This document shows, in pieces, positions 34,505 to 43,094 of a DNA stretch of 64,000 nt (position 1 is the first letter of the stretch; each line of letters starts with the position of its first letter). The notes under the pieces are model-generated. The model had not been told where the DNA came from. It was given only the letters and a program-made list of their open reading frames with translations, and made no database searches. Position numbers and translations under genes: made by a program. This stretch comes from Haloferula helveola (GTDB taxonomy: Bacteria; Verrucomicrobiota; Verrucomicrobiia; Verrucomicrobiales; Akkermansiaceae), in NCBI RefSeq assembly GCF_037076345.1, contig NZ_AP024702.1:1240001-1304000 (forward strand), written 5' to 3'.

Positions 34505-35308
34505 ATGAACACGACCGAGCAGAAAGGATGGATCTCCAAGTTGGCGACTACGGGCTATGCCTCGAAGGGCATCGTTTATGGAGCGGTCGGTGTTCTTGCC
34601 GCGATGGCCGCATTCGGAACCGGCGGCTCGGTTGAAGGTCCGAAGGGCGCGCTTTCGGAAATCGGGTCGACGGCATGGGGTGGAATTCTGCTCGTGCTGA
34701 TCGGGGTCGGCCTTCTCGCCTACGGCATCTACCGGCTGCTCGGCGCCTTCGCCGACATCCATTCGGAAGGTCAGGACGGCAGCGGCATTGCGAAAAGGCT
34801 CGGCTACTTCGGCAGCGGACTCGTTCACTGCGGACTGGCCGCCTACGCACTCATGGGAGTCGGCGGTAGCGGATCGGGGACCGAAGAATCCCTGACCGCC
34901 AAGGCTCTCTCGATGCCCGGCGGCGCCCTGCTCGTCGGCGCGGTCGGCTTGGGAATCATCGGCGCCGGCATTTACCAATGGGTGAAAGCGCTCACCGGGA
35001 AATACGCGAACCGCTTCACGCTGGACCGCTACACCGCGACCAAGCGCAAGTGGATCGAACGCATCGCGAAGATGGGACTGATCGCCCGGGGCGTGATCTT
35101 TCCGCTCATCGGTTTCTTCCTGATCGTCGCCGCGACGAACAGCGATCCCAGCCAGACCAAGGGAATGGGTGAAGCCCTCCAGACGCTCTCGGGCTGGGAG
35201 TCGGGACCGTGGTTGCTCGGTCTCACGGCCATCGGACTGGTCTGCTACGGTATCTACTGCGAGGTCCTGGCGATCTACGGTCGCTGGCGGCACTCGGCGG
35301 TCCGCTGA
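34505..35308 (+). CDS. DUF1206-family integral membrane protein
   Basis: The protein has 267 residues. The ATG at 34505 is preceded by GGAAAGG at a good distance, so the longer frame from 34388 is rejected. Three repeats of a two-helix unit start with G-Y-x-x-(K/R)-G motifs: TTGYASKGIVYGAVGVLAAM, RLGYFGSGLVHCGLAAYALMG and KMGLIARGVIFPLIGFFLI. This is the triplicated DUF1206 architecture of about six TM helices. No biochemical function is established for the family. Confidence 0.88.
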   Translation: MNTTEQKGWISKLATTGYASKGIVYGAVGVLAAMAAFGTGGSVEGPKGALSEIGSTAWGGILLVLIGVGLLAYGIYRLLGAFADIHSEGQDGSGIAKRLGYFGSGLVHCGLAAYALMGVGGSGSGTEESLTAKALSMPGGALLVGAVGLGIIGAGIYQWVKALTGKYANRFTLDRYTATKRKWIERIAKMGLIARGVIFPLIGFFLIVAATNSDPSQTKGMGEALQTLSGWESGPWLLGLTAIGLVCYGIYCEVLAIYGRWRHSAVR

Positions 35309-35392
35309 CCGCCCGACTTGATCGATCCTGTCGATCACTGACAAAGGATTTTCGATACCTCCCCCGCCCCCGTCGGTGTTTCAATCGGCGGA

Positions 35393-36166
35393 ATGTCCGA
35401 TTCCGAAACTCCGATGCCCGCCCGCCGTTCCGGCGCGGTGGTGTCGGACCTGCATCTCTTCGCCCGGCGCTCGCGGGGCGACCGCTTGTTCGCGGAGTTC
35501 GAAGCGGAAGCCGGAGACATCGACTCGCTCGTCCTCAACGGCGACACCTTCGATTTTCGCTGGTCGCAGCTGCCGTCCGAAAGCGCCACGGTCGACGCGG
35601 CGCTCGAATGGCTAACTTCGCTTCTCGAAAGGCAGCCGCGCTGGGACGTTCACTTCGTCCTCGGCAACCACGATTGCGTGATCTCGTTTCACGAGGGTCT
35701 CGAACGGTTGGCCGGAGATCACCCGCGCCTTCACTGCCATGAGCACCGGCTGCGGCTCGGCGAGTTGCTTTTCCTCCACGGCGATTGCGCCAACCAGAAG
35801 ATGGACGCCCGCAAGCTGGCGCGCTTCCGCAAGTCATGGAGCCGCGACCACCAGCGCGGACCGACGGCCGCAAGGCTCTACGACGTTGCTGACGCCCTCG
35901 GCCTGAGCCACCGCTTTCACGATCTCTACTTCCGCCAGGCGATCACCACGGCGCGCGTCGCCCATCACCTCGATCAGGTGACCCCCGGATGGACCGAGGA
36001 AATCCGTCACTGCTACTTCGGCCACACCCACCGACCCTTCCGCGATCTCGTCCACCGCGGCGTACTCTTTTCCAACACCGGCTCGGCCATCCGCAACATG
36101 GGCTTCCAACCGCTGCGCTTCGAGTGGTCGCTCTCCTCCCCTCGACAATCCGCCCTGCGACCATGA
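35393..36166 (+). CDS. Metallophosphoesterase, LpxH-like (UDP-2,3-diacylglucosamine diphosphatase type)
   Basis: The protein has 257 residues with the full calcineurin-like set: SDLHL (D-x-H), NGDTFDF (G-D), GNHD, LHGD and FGHTHRPF. Spacing and the cytosolic, signal-less form resemble LpxH, which cleaves UDP-2,3-diacylglucosamine to lipid X in lipid A synthesis; general phosphatase activity cannot be excluded. The stop overlaps the next start (ATGA), and that gene encodes a phosphatidyltransferase. The pair is likely co-translated and acts in envelope lipid metabolism. Confidence 0.78.
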   Translation: MSDSETPMPARRSGAVVSDLHLFARRSRGDRLFAEFEAEAGDIDSLVLNGDTFDFRWSQLPSESATVDAALEWLTSLLERQPRWDVHFVLGNHDCVISFHEGLERLAGDHPRLHCHEHRLRLGELLFLHGDCANQKMDARKLARFRKSWSRDHQRGPTAARLYDVADALGLSHRFHDLYFRQAITTARVAHHLDQVTPGWTEEIRHCYFGHTHRPFRDLVHRGVLFSNTGSAIRNMGFQPLRFEWSLSSPRQSALRP

Positions 36167-36765
36167 AACCGAAAGTCACCTGCTACTCCGGCGGCGAAGG
36201 CCGCTTCATGGAATGGTCGCAGCAATGCCGGGCCAAGCTGCTCGGCCCGATGCTCGCACGCTGCGCCGAAGCCGGCCTGCACGCCAATCACATCACGCTC
36301 TCGTCCCTGCTCGCCGGGCTGGCATTCGTGCCGGCGGTGATGTTCGGCCTGCCCGGACTTGCCCTGGCGATGCTCGCACTCCACGTCATGCTCGATGGTC
36401 TCGATGGACCGCTCGCGCGATTCCGCGGGCAGGCGTCGAACCGCGGTTCGTTCACCGACACGATGGCCGACCAGCTCGTCGTGACAGCCAGCACGCTGGC
36501 GATGGTCCAGAGCGGCCACGCTGCGGCATGGCCGGGCGGGCTCTACGTTTTCCTCTACGCACTCGTTGTCGGCTTCGCCCTCGTCCGCAATGCCCTCAAC
36601 GAACCCTACAGCTGGCTGTTCCGGCCACGCTTCGTGATCTTCGGTTGGTTCGCAGTCGAATTCTACTTCCTGCCCGGCAGTCTCGACACCGCACTGTGGA
36701 TCGCCTCCGCCGCGCTCGGGATCAAGGCGATCACCGGCTTCATCCGGATCCGCAGGCGGATGTGA
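36163..36765 (+). CDS. CDP-alcohol phosphatidyltransferase family protein
   Basis: The protein has 200 residues. The ATG overlaps the stop of the phosphoesterase gene, which decides the start over a longer frame from 35989. The signature D-x2-DG-x2-AR-x8-G-x3-D-x3-D is intact (DGLDGPLARFRGQASNRG then SFTDTMAD). Hydrophobic helices flank it, as in the inner-membrane enzymes that transfer a phosphatidyl or similar group from a CDP-activated donor to an alcohol. The acceptor is not predictable. It converges on the sulfatase at 36775. Confidence 0.85.
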   Translation: MKPKVTCYSGGEGRFMEWSQQCRAKLLGPMLARCAEAGLHANHITLSSLLAGLAFVPAVMFGLPGLALAMLALHVMLDGLDGPLARFRGQASNRGSFTDTMADQLVVTASTLAMVQSGHAAAWPGGLYVFLYALVVGFALVRNALNEPYSWLFRPRFVIFGWFAVEFYFLPGSLDTALWIASAALGIKAITGFIRIRRRM

Positions 36766-36774
36766 GATCATCCA

Positions 36775-38340
36775 TCACTGCTTCAGATTGATCCAACCGA
36801 TCCGAGGTCCTTTCGGAACCATCGCACGGTAGCGCTTCAGGATCGTCTCCAACTCCGCGACCACCTCCGGGTGATCCGCGATGACATTCGTGCTCTGAGC
36901 CGGGTCCTCCTCAAGGTTGTAGAGCTGGGCCATCGGCGCGTCGGCACGATACTTGCCGTCGACGATGTCGGAGTTCGGCCTGCCGGCGAAAGCCAGACCC
37001 GGCGGTCCGGCGAGCAGATGCTCGCCCGGCTTCCTACCTTGGAACCCGCCCGACCCGCGCTGCGGGATGTAGACCCATTGCCGGTGGCGGATGCCCAGGT
37101 GCTTCGGGCTGTTCGGGCTGATCACGAGCGTTTCACGCAGCGGCTTCGGGCTGGCCCCGGTCAGATTCTCCAGTTGGCCGATGCTGTCGGGCCCCTCGCC
37201 CTCCTTCAGCTTGCGGCCGGTGATCTCGGCAAAGGTCGCCAGCAGGTCGATCTGGCTGATCAGGGTGTCCGATGTGGTCCCGGCGGGAACCTTTCCCGGC
37301 CACCTGACGACCATCGGCACCCGGTGGCCGCCTTCCCACGCACCAAACTTGAATCCCAGCAGGTCGCCATTGATCCTGTGCCCCGCCTTCCACGCCTTCT
37401 GCGCCGTGACGTTGAGCATGCCGCCGTTGTCGCTGGTGAAAACGACCAGCGTGTTGTCGGTCGCCCCGCGCGCCTCGACCGCGGCAAGCACCTCGCCGAC
37501 GATCCAGTCCAATTCATGAACGAAGTCGCCGTATCGGCCGCACTCGCTGGTACCGACGAACCGGTCGGCCGGCGTGAACGGGTGATGGATGTTGGTGGTC
37601 GCGAGATAGAGGAAAAACGGGCGCTCGTCGGACCGTCCCTTCAGCCAATCGACCGCGCGTTCCTTCAGCGTGGTTCCGATCCGCTTGTCGACGTAGAGCT
37701 TGTGCGCCGCCTCGCCACCACCGATCGCACCGTAGCCGCCCTTCTCCGGCATCCGCTTGGCGACCGACGGCTTGCCGTATTGGAAAGGGTCCTCGGGGTC
37801 CGCTCCGAAAACCCGGTGGTTCTCGACGTACACGAACGGCGGTCCGCTGTTCACCGAGGGGATGCCGAAGTAGGTATCGAAGCCCAGCTCGAGCGGCCCC
37901 GGCTTCAGTTCGCCATTCCAGTCCGGCTCCTTCTCCCCGAACCCGATGTGCCACTTGCCGAAGCACGCGGTGTCGTAGCCCGCCTCCTTCAGCAATGACG
38001 CCAAGGTCATGCTGCCAACCTCGACCGTCAGCGGCTCACGAAGCGGAACCGGCCCCCACAGGTTCTTGCGCAGCGGGTAGCTGCCGGTCAGCAGTCCGTA
38101 GCGCGACGGCGAACACACTGCCGATGGCGAATGCGCATCCGTGAATCGCCGGCCCTCCGTCGCGAGCCGGTCGATGTTCGGCGTCTTGAGTTTGGTCGCG
38201 CCATAGCAACCGAGATCTCCGTAGCCGAGGTCATCCGCATTGATCAGGACGATGTTGGGCTTCTCGGCAGCGAAGGCTGAACCCAGCGACAGGATGATCG
38301 AACCGAGGATCGCGGTAACCATGCGTGGCGGGCGACTCAT
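36775..38340 (-). CDS. Secreted S1-family sulfatase
   Basis: The protein has 521 residues from the ATG at 38340 (38322 is an alternative; an upstream frame to 38463 lies in a repeat). A signal peptide (MVTAILGSIILSLGSAFA) is followed by LINADDLGYGDLGCYG, the signature CSPSRYGLLTG with formylglycine-precursor Cys76, ACFGKWHIG, VFTSDNGGM and WEGGHRVPMVVRWPG. The C-terminal YNLEEDPAQSTNVIADHPEV block is typical. It is a periplasmic or extracellular sulfate-ester hydrolase with unknown glycan target. It sits in tandem with the sulfatase at 38485, separated by a family A repeat. Confidence 0.94.
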   Translation of the reverse strand: MSRPPRMVTAILGSIILSLGSAFAAEKPNIVLINADDLGYGDLGCYGATKLKTPNIDRLATEGRRFTDAHSPSAVCSPSRYGLLTGSYPLRKNLWGPVPLREPLTVEVGSMTLASLLKEAGYDTACFGKWHIGFGEKEPDWNGELKPGPLELGFDTYFGIPSVNSGPPFVYVENHRVFGADPEDPFQYGKPSVAKRMPEKGGYGAIGGGEAAHKLYVDKRIGTTLKERAVDWLKGRSDERPFFLYLATTNIHHPFTPADRFVGTSECGRYGDFVHELDWIVGEVLAAVEARGATDNTLVVFTSDNGGMLNVTAQKAWKAGHRINGDLLGFKFGAWEGGHRVPMVVRWPGKVPAGTTSDTLISQIDLLATFAEITGRKLKEGEGPDSIGQLENLTGASPKPLRETLVISPNSPKHLGIRHRQWVYIPQRGSGGFQGRKPGEHLLAGPPGLAFAGRPNSDIVDGKYRADAPMAQLYNLEEDPAQSTNVIADHPEVVAELETILKRYRAMVPKGPRIGWINLKQ

Positions 38341-38373
38341 ACCGACAGTTACAAATCGTCTGCCGCGATTGGG

Positions 38374-38460
38374 TTCACCGCGAACACGCCAAGGACGCAA
38401 AGCCTCGACCCACGAACTTTGGATTTCCTCTTCTTTGCGATCTTGGCGTCTTTGCGGTTC
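38374..38460. repeat. Long inverted intergenic repeat (family A), copy 2
   Basis: CACCGCGAACACGCCAAGGA ... CTTGGCGTCTTTGCGGTTC form an imperfect inverted repeat in the gap between two sulfatase genes. It is the same family as 32757-32841. Confidence 0.75.
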
Positions 38461-38484
38461 CATTCTCTAGCCTTGGAAATCGAT

Positions 38485-39873
38485 TCATTCGCCTCCCGCC
38501 TTCTCAGCCTTCGGATAGTCCCCGCCCTGGTCGGAGTGCTTGCAACTCGCACGCCAGTCGTCCAGCGCTTCGGTCATCGCCTTGACCTTCTCCGGATGCT
38601 CGGCGGCGATGTCGGTCTTCTCCGACGGATCCTTGCCAAGATCATACAGCTCCCACTTCTTCCCGTCGTTGGTGGTGATCAGTTTGAGGTCTCCGTCCAT
38701 CCACACCCGCTGGCGACTCGACTGGAATCCGATCGGTTCCGATCGCGGCGCATCGTTGCCCTCAAACACGGAGAGCAGCGAGATGCCGTCGATCGGCCGG
38801 TCCTCGGGCACCGGCAAGTCGACGATGTCCAACAGCGTCGGCAGATAGTCGCTGGTCACGGCCGTCGACTTCGTGCGACTGCCCGCCTCGATCTTCCCCG
38901 GCCACTCGATCACCGCCGGGACACGCACCCCGCCTTCCCACAAGGTCGTCTTGAATCCGCGGAACGGCCCCGGGGATCCGACATGCTCGGCATCCCCCTG
39001 CCGCGCCGGACCATTGTCGGAACAGAAGGTCACCAGCGTGTTGTCGGCCACGCCGAGATCCCGCAACGTCTTCCTCAGTCTCCCGATCTGCTCGTCCATC
39101 GCGGTCACACAGGCGTAGTAGTGCTGGTTCGGCACCGGGTGCTCGGCGTAGCGCTTGCGATACTCCGGACCGCCGACCACCGGACTGTGCGGCGCGTGGA
39201 ACCAGATGACCGTGAAGAACGGCTTCTCCGCCTTCACCGCCTTCTCGATGAACGGCACCGCGCGGTCCATCACGATCCGGGCGCTGTCACCCTTCTGCGG
39301 CTCGGTGACGTTCTCGCCGTTGTGCCAGAACAAACGGCGGGTATCGTACTCGCCGCCTCCGTGTTTGTTCTTCGGGTCGTAGGGATCCCAGGTCGCGACC
39401 GAATACTCGGTGGAAAACCATTGGTCGAAGCCCGCCATGCCGGGAGTCATGTGATTCTTCTCCGGTGCCCGCCCTTTCCCTTTTCCGGAGAACTCGGCGG
39501 AGAGCGTGCCGAGGTGCCACTTGCCGAAGTGCCCTGTCGCGTAGCCGAGCTTGCCCAGCAACTCGGGCAGCGTGATCTCCGGCGCCCTCAGGTGACCCTT
39601 GTTGGCGAAATAGACCCCGTAGCGGAAAGGATGCCGCCCGGTCAGGCACGAGCCGCGCGTCGGCGAACACACCGGCGCCGCCGAATAGAACCGCTCGAAC
39701 ACCATCCCGCTTTCCGCCATCGCGTCGAGCGACGGTGTCTCGATGATCTTCCCGCCATTGAAACCGACATCGCCCCAGCCGAGGTCGTCCGCCATCAGCA
39801 GCACGACATTCGGCCGCTCGGCCGCGGCGGCAAGGTGAAGGCAGGCGAGATAAAAGATCGTCAGCAATCGCAT
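38485..39873 (-). CDS. Secreted S1-family sulfatase
   Basis: The protein has 462 residues with a short signal peptide (MRLLTIFYLACLHLAAAA). Blocks seen are LLMADDLGWGDVGFNG, the signature CSPTRGSCLTG (formylglycine-precursor Cys69), GHFGKWHLG, TFCSDNGPA and LWEGGVRVPAVIEWPG. The C-terminal YDLGKDPSEKTDIAAEHPEK is usual for the family. It is exported and acts on sulfated substrates, probably polysaccharides. It lies just upstream in transcription order of the sulfatase at 36775, so they may share a transcript despite the hairpin between them. Confidence 0.94.
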   Translation of the reverse strand: MRLLTIFYLACLHLAAAAERPNVVLLMADDLGWGDVGFNGGKIIETPSLDAMAESGMVFERFYSAAPVCSPTRGSCLTGRHPFRYGVYFANKGHLRAPEITLPELLGKLGYATGHFGKWHLGTLSAEFSGKGKGRAPEKNHMTPGMAGFDQWFSTEYSVATWDPYDPKNKHGGGEYDTRRLFWHNGENVTEPQKGDSARIVMDRAVPFIEKAVKAEKPFFTVIWFHAPHSPVVGGPEYRKRYAEHPVPNQHYYACVTAMDEQIGRLRKTLRDLGVADNTLVTFCSDNGPARQGDAEHVGSPGPFRGFKTTLWEGGVRVPAVIEWPGKIEAGSRTKSTAVTSDYLPTLLDIVDLPVPEDRPIDGISLLSVFEGNDAPRSEPIGFQSSRQRVWMDGDLKLITTNDGKKWELYDLGKDPSEKTDIAAEHPEKVKAMTEALDDWRASCKHSDQGGDYPKAEKAGGE

Positions 39874-39988
39874 CCCGCCGATACGGGACCCGGGGAGCGG
39901 CGCCTTTCAGGCGCCGGAAACAACCCCCGACACCCCGCGCCGCGACATCCCTCCTTCCCTTCGCTCGGGACTACCGCTATTCTGCCGG

Positions 39989-40492
39989 ATGATGAACGAT
40001 GCCCCCGACCATCTCGGCCGATTCCTGGTCCTCGCGGTCCTGATCGGCTGGCCGGTGGCGATGCTTCTCGCCTGGTGGATGCGCCGGGTCTGCTCCCGAC
40101 GCCTCGACCGCCTTGGCGAGGCGAGTTCCGAGGAAATGCTGTCGGAGCTGGAGTCCGAGTACGCCCCGCGCCCCGCGATCCGGATCCGTACGCAGACCGA
40201 ATACCTGCCGTTCCTCGTCGAGTGCATCCGCGAACAGGTCGACAGCGGTCTCGATGACGACAAGGTCCGCTGCCTTCAGGAGCGTGCCGAGGGCAGCAAG
40301 CCGAACGAGGAACGCGTCGCCACCTTCACCGTCGAAACCGCAGGGACCACCGACACGCTTTCGATCGCCTGGACCCGCGACGAGTCCGACCGCATCGACC
40401 TCCGCATCCGCGCCGCCCCGCGGATCATCAAGGCCCTCCGCGAGCACAAGAAGAAGGTCCCCCGAGCCAAGCCGGTCACCCCGGCGGGTTGA
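39989..40492 (+). CDS. Membrane-anchored hypothetical protein
   Basis: The 167 residues include one N-terminal TM helix (FLVLAVLIGWPVAMLLAWWM) followed by a basic stretch and a cytosolic alpha/beta domain (LRRLDRLGE-like helix; VATFTVETAGTTDTLSIAWT; RIDLRIRAAPRIIKALREHKKK). The family is not recognised. The coding character is supported by the clean TM-plus-domain layout. It is divergent from the sulfatase at 38485. Confidence 0.6.
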   Translation: MMNDAPDHLGRFLVLAVLIGWPVAMLLAWWMRRVCSRRLDRLGEASSEEMLSELESEYAPRPAIRIRTQTEYLPFLVECIREQVDSGLDDDKVRCLQERAEGSKPNEERVATFTVETAGTTDTLSIAWTRDESDRIDLRIRAAPRIIKALREHKKKVPRAKPVTPAG

Positions 40493-40546
40493 GCGAAAAC
40501 CGGCATCCGCCGGGGGTCAGGGCCGAGGGGCCAGTGGTCGGGAAAT

Positions 40547-40810
40547 GGAGCGCCGGTTATGAAACCGGCATCTTCCGTCAGGCCGAGCCGGTGATCAGTG
40601 GTCGGTGGCCAGTGGTCAGTAGCCGCGAAAAGAGCGCCGGTTAATGAAATCGGCATTATTCGGCTGAACCCACGTCGACGCCGAAGAACCGAGGGGTCAG
40701 GGGTGAGGAGCCAGGGGCTGGAAGTGGAGCGCCGGTTGTGAAACCGGCATGTGCAAGTAGGAGGACATCGGGAACCAAGAACGGAGCGACCGCGATGATA
40801 CCGGTATCCT
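40547..40810. repeat. Tandem-like array of a GAGCGCCGGTT...ACCGGCAT repeat (family D)
   Basis: Four copies of GGAGCGCCGGTT(A/G)TGAAACC followed by GGCAT, at about 40547, 40632, 40726 and 40783 (the last degenerate: CGGAGCGACCGCGATGATAC). They are spaced 57-94 bp apart with GGGGTCAGGG..AGGAGCCAG-type sequence between. Each core can fold as CCGGTT/AACCGG. There is no spacer regularity, so this is not CRISPR. Confidence 0.75.
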
Positions 40811-40857
40811 CCGTGTGACGAAGCGACCGAGATCCGAAGGCACACCGACTCCAACTG

Positions 40858-41180
40858 CCCCATCGGGGCTTCATCCTATAGCCCAGGGTAAGCGCAGCGC
40901 ACCCTGGGTCATTCATCTTCCGGCACAGCCGCACTTCTCAGATCAAGGCGCAGCCTTGATTCGCATCCCAGGCCGTCAGCCGCACCCCGAGGATCAGATT
41001 CCCCCATCCCAGGACCAGGTGATATCAGCAAGGACCGTCCCGCCGAAATCCCACCCACTCCCCAACCCTGATATCACCCCTCCGAGCTCAGGAATTCCTT
41101 GAAACATCAGGACCTCCAAGCCCACCCTCCCTCAAATCACCTCCCGGATATCAACCCTCGGGTGGGTATGAATAAATACT
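40858..41180. other. Non-coding stretch with small hairpins upstream of the cassette array
   Basis: No credible gene. Palindromes include CCCAGGGTAAGCGCAGCGCA then CCCTGGG (about 40881-40908) and ATCAAGGCGCAGCCTTGAT (about 40943). The stretch just before 41181 (CGGATATCAACCCTCGGGTG..., AATAAATACT) occupies the place of an attI or an eroded attC. No integrase gene is present in it. Confidence 0.5.
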
Positions 41181-41181
41181 G

Positions 41182-41618
41182 TTGTGCAGCATATAGGACC
41201 TCCGTGTTCCGGGGTCGATGATCCTGTTGGGGGACGGATCGAGGTGGATCGGAAGTGGCATCGGGCTCGGGCACTTTACCGACGCAGGCCGAGATCGTTC
41301 GGAGCATCACCGGCATACCGCTGACCGGGCGGCGTCGTGGTTCTGCCGTTCGATTTCGCGGCGGACGGATTTCATCATTCGCCAGCGCAGCCCGGGGCGT
41401 CGCATCAGCTTCGGGAGGCCATCCCCGTGTGGGCATCGGCGACGCGGCGTGGACACTTCGCGAGCGTTGCGGAGCGGTCCGGCAAGGCACCAAACCGTCC
41501 AAGCACAACAAGCCGTGGGTGGCGACGCCTCGCAGCGTCCGAGCCGGATTCCATCTGCCACATGAGAGCGGACCGGGGCTGGCATTCCAGCTTGTAGGGG
41601 CGCGTCACCACTTTATCG
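41182..41618 (+). other. Cassette 0: cassette without a recognisable gene
   Basis: It is bounded by GTTGTGC at 41181-41187 and the matching R'' GCACAAC at 41503-41509. The 315-bp interior has open frames on both strands, but none shows a protein-like composition or a start placed as in the other cassettes. It could be a decayed gene, a promoter cassette or an RNA. Confidence 0.65.
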
Positions 41619-41624
41619 TTGGGC
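41503..41624 (+). other. attC site (attC0)
   Basis: R'' GCACAAC (41503-41509) and R' GTTGGGC (41618-41624), total 122 bp. The inner arms GTGGGTGGCGACGC / GCGCGTCACCAC can pair imperfectly. It is nearly identical to attC2. Confidence 0.85.
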
Positions 41625-41629
41625 AGAAT

Positions 41630-42058
41630 ATGAGAGGACCAGTATTCGGGATCGTAGCGTGGGGCGTGCTGGCAAGCTGGGCTGGCGCCGTTGAGCCCTC
41701 AGTGGTCGAGATCTATCAGGCCACGGGTAGCACTCAGGATACTCGGACAACGGATCCCGGAATCTTATGTTGGGGTCATGAGGGGGTATACCACCTTGAG
41801 TTTCGAGGGTCGGCTGCGACCGACGTCAACTTCGAGAGTGCTAGGATCTACCTCCGGGACGGCTCGGGTCTGGATCTCGCCGATGCTCCGCTACTTCCGA
41901 AAACCAATGACAAGGAGGGAGTGGCGTCGCAGCACTTCGAGTTCTACGTAGCGGCTTCAGTTGCTCCTGCCAGCTACGTGATGCTCGAACGAGGGGACGC
42001 AACATACCGAATCTGGATCGGACGCCCGAAAGAGGAAGCGCCCAAGCAATCTGAATAA
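41630..42058 (+). CDS. Cassette 1: small secreted protein, unknown function
   Basis: The protein has 142 residues from the ATG at 41630, six bases after the R' box of attC0. A longer open frame from 41255 runs backwards through the attC and is rejected. A signal peptide (MRGPVFGIVAWGVLASWAGAVE) is followed by a compact beta-rich domain (GVYHLEFRGSAATDVNFES, SYVMLERGDATYRIWIG). The stop codon abuts the R'' box of attC1 directly. The family is not recognised; export and beta structure suggest a periplasmic role. Confidence 0.75.
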   Translation: MRGPVFGIVAWGVLASWAGAVEPSVVEIYQATGSTQDTRTTDPGILCWGHEGVYHLEFRGSAATDVNFESARIYLRDGSGLDLADAPLLPKTNDKEGVASQHFEFYVAASVAPASYVMLERGDATYRIWIGRPKEEAPKQSE

Positions 42059-42183
42059 GCCCAACAAGCCGGTGGAGGATCGACGCCGGTCAGCGGCCGT
42101 GTTGAATCGGAATCGCCAGACGCGGCTGGATCTGATTGATTTCTCGCAGGCGCGGCTAGCGCGTCTCACCTTCGACGTTCTGC
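42059..42183 (+). other. attC site (attC1)
   Basis: R'' GCCCAAC (42059-42065) and R' GTTCTGC (42177-42183), 125 bp. R'' is complementary to the GTTGGGC that opens cassette 1. The inner sequence (GGAGGATCGACGCCGGTCAG, GGATCTGATTGATT) is shared with attC9. Confidence 0.87.
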
Positions 42184-42198
42184 TGGAAAGACGCACCC

Positions 42199-42471
42199 AT
42201 GAAGAAGACCATTGGAGGTATTGGAGCGGGCCTTAAAGCCGTAGCCAAGTCGCTAGTAACCCCAGCGACGCGATTTCAGGTGGGAGACAATCCTCTCCTC
42301 TGTCCGATCTGTCGACATGACGAGTTTGATCGTCGAGAGATGCTTATGAACACCAGTGGCATGAGCTTCATGAATATGGATTGGCTCAACAGTTCCGCTT
42401 GCGCCTTAGTCTGTCAGAAGTGCAAGCACATCGAATTGTTCGCTGAAACGCCTTCCGAACGGTCGGTCTAG
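42199..42471 (+). CDS. Cassette 2: zinc-ribbon protein (YpzJ-like)
   Basis: The protein has 90 residues. Two Cys pairs, CPIC and CQKC, are separated by about 40 residues in the layout C-x2-C ... NMDWLNSSACALVCQKC ... IELFAE. This resembles the small zinc-ribbon family (zinc_ribbon_13/YpzJ type) thought to bind nucleic acid. The N-terminus (MKKTIGGIGAGLKAVAKSLV) is a short amphipathic helix, not a clear signal peptide. It is the only gene of its cassette. No experimental function is known for this family. Confidence 0.75.
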   Translation: MKKTIGGIGAGLKAVAKSLVTPATRFQVGDNPLLCPICRHDEFDRREMLMNTSGMSFMNMDWLNSSACALVCQKCKHIELFAETPSERSV

Positions 42472-42499
42472 CAACACTGGAGCCGACGAAGAAAAATTT

Positions 42500-42621
42500 G
42501 CAGAACAAGCCGTGGGTGGCGACGCCTCACAGCGTCCGAGTCGAACTCCATCCGCCACACGAGAGCGAACCTGGGCCGGCATTCCAGCTTGTAGGGGCGC
42601 GTCACCACTTTATCGTTCTGC
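42500..42621 (+). other. attC site (attC2)
   Basis: R'' GCAGAAC (42500-42506) and R' GTTCTGC (42615-42621), 122 bp. The body matches attC0 almost base for base (AACAAGCCGTGGGTGGCGAC..., CAGCTTGTAGGGGCGCGTCA). Confidence 0.87.
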
Positions 42622-42626
42622 CGGGA

Positions 42627-43091
42627 ATGCGGATTCTAAAGCCATTGCTGGTTCTCTTAGCCACCACCCTGTCGTTGATGACGGCAGGCATTGCCACACC
42701 GCTCGGCGGGCGAGCTGACGACGAGATCACCGTCCTCAAGATTGAGTTCACGGAGAAGCAGGGCGATTCGCGGTTTTACGAACTGAAGGGCTCAAGAACC
42801 CTCGATGCCGAGAGCGCGGGCTTAGTTCGTCAGGCGTTTTCGACTCCGGGTGTGAAGCCGCCAGCCCTCCTGGATGTCATCGTCGATTACTTCGCGGTCC
42901 GGATTGGCGACGAGCTCTTCTACGTCGTGGAGATGCAGGAGCGAGGATTTCAGATTACCCGTGCACGTATGAGCGGAGACGCCCTTGAACGAGTGGAGGG
43001 CCCGTCCCGAGTCATCGGGAAGCATCCGAAGCTTAAGGAGCTGCTGCAAGACGCTCTCGATGGCATCGAAGACTCAACCGACGAAGAATAG
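42627..43091 (+). CDS. Cassette 3: secreted hypothetical protein
   Basis: The protein has 154 residues from the ATG at 42627, six bases after the R' box; the in-frame extension to 42498 is attC2 read through. A signal peptide (MRILKPLLVLLATTLSLMTAG) is followed by an alpha/beta domain with an aliphatic strand pair (ALLDVIVDYFAVRIGDELFY, VVEMQERGFQITRARMSG) and an acidic helical C-terminus (LKELLQDALDGIEDSTDEE). The family is not recognised. Confidence 0.72.
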   Translation: MRILKPLLVLLATTLSLMTAGIATPLGGRADDEITVLKIEFTEKQGDSRFYELKGSRTLDAESAGLVRQAFSTPGVKPPALLDVIVDYFAVRIGDELFYVVEMQERGFQITRARMSGDALERVEGPSRVIGKHPKLKELLQDALDGIEDSTDEE

Positions 43092-43094
43092 ATG

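Noticed and set aside
40547-40810. Possible CRISPR array
   Set aside because: Only four imperfect repeats, unequal spacing, similar rather than unique spacers, and no cas genes nearby.
41255-41629. Upstream extension of the cassette 1 gene to a 267-residue protein
   Set aside because: It reads through the whole attC0 site. The signal peptide begins at 41630 just after the R' box, as in the other cassettes.
42498-42626. Upstream extension of the cassette 3 gene
   Set aside because: The extra residues are translated attC2; a near-identical peptide appears from attC0, and the signal peptide starts at 42627.
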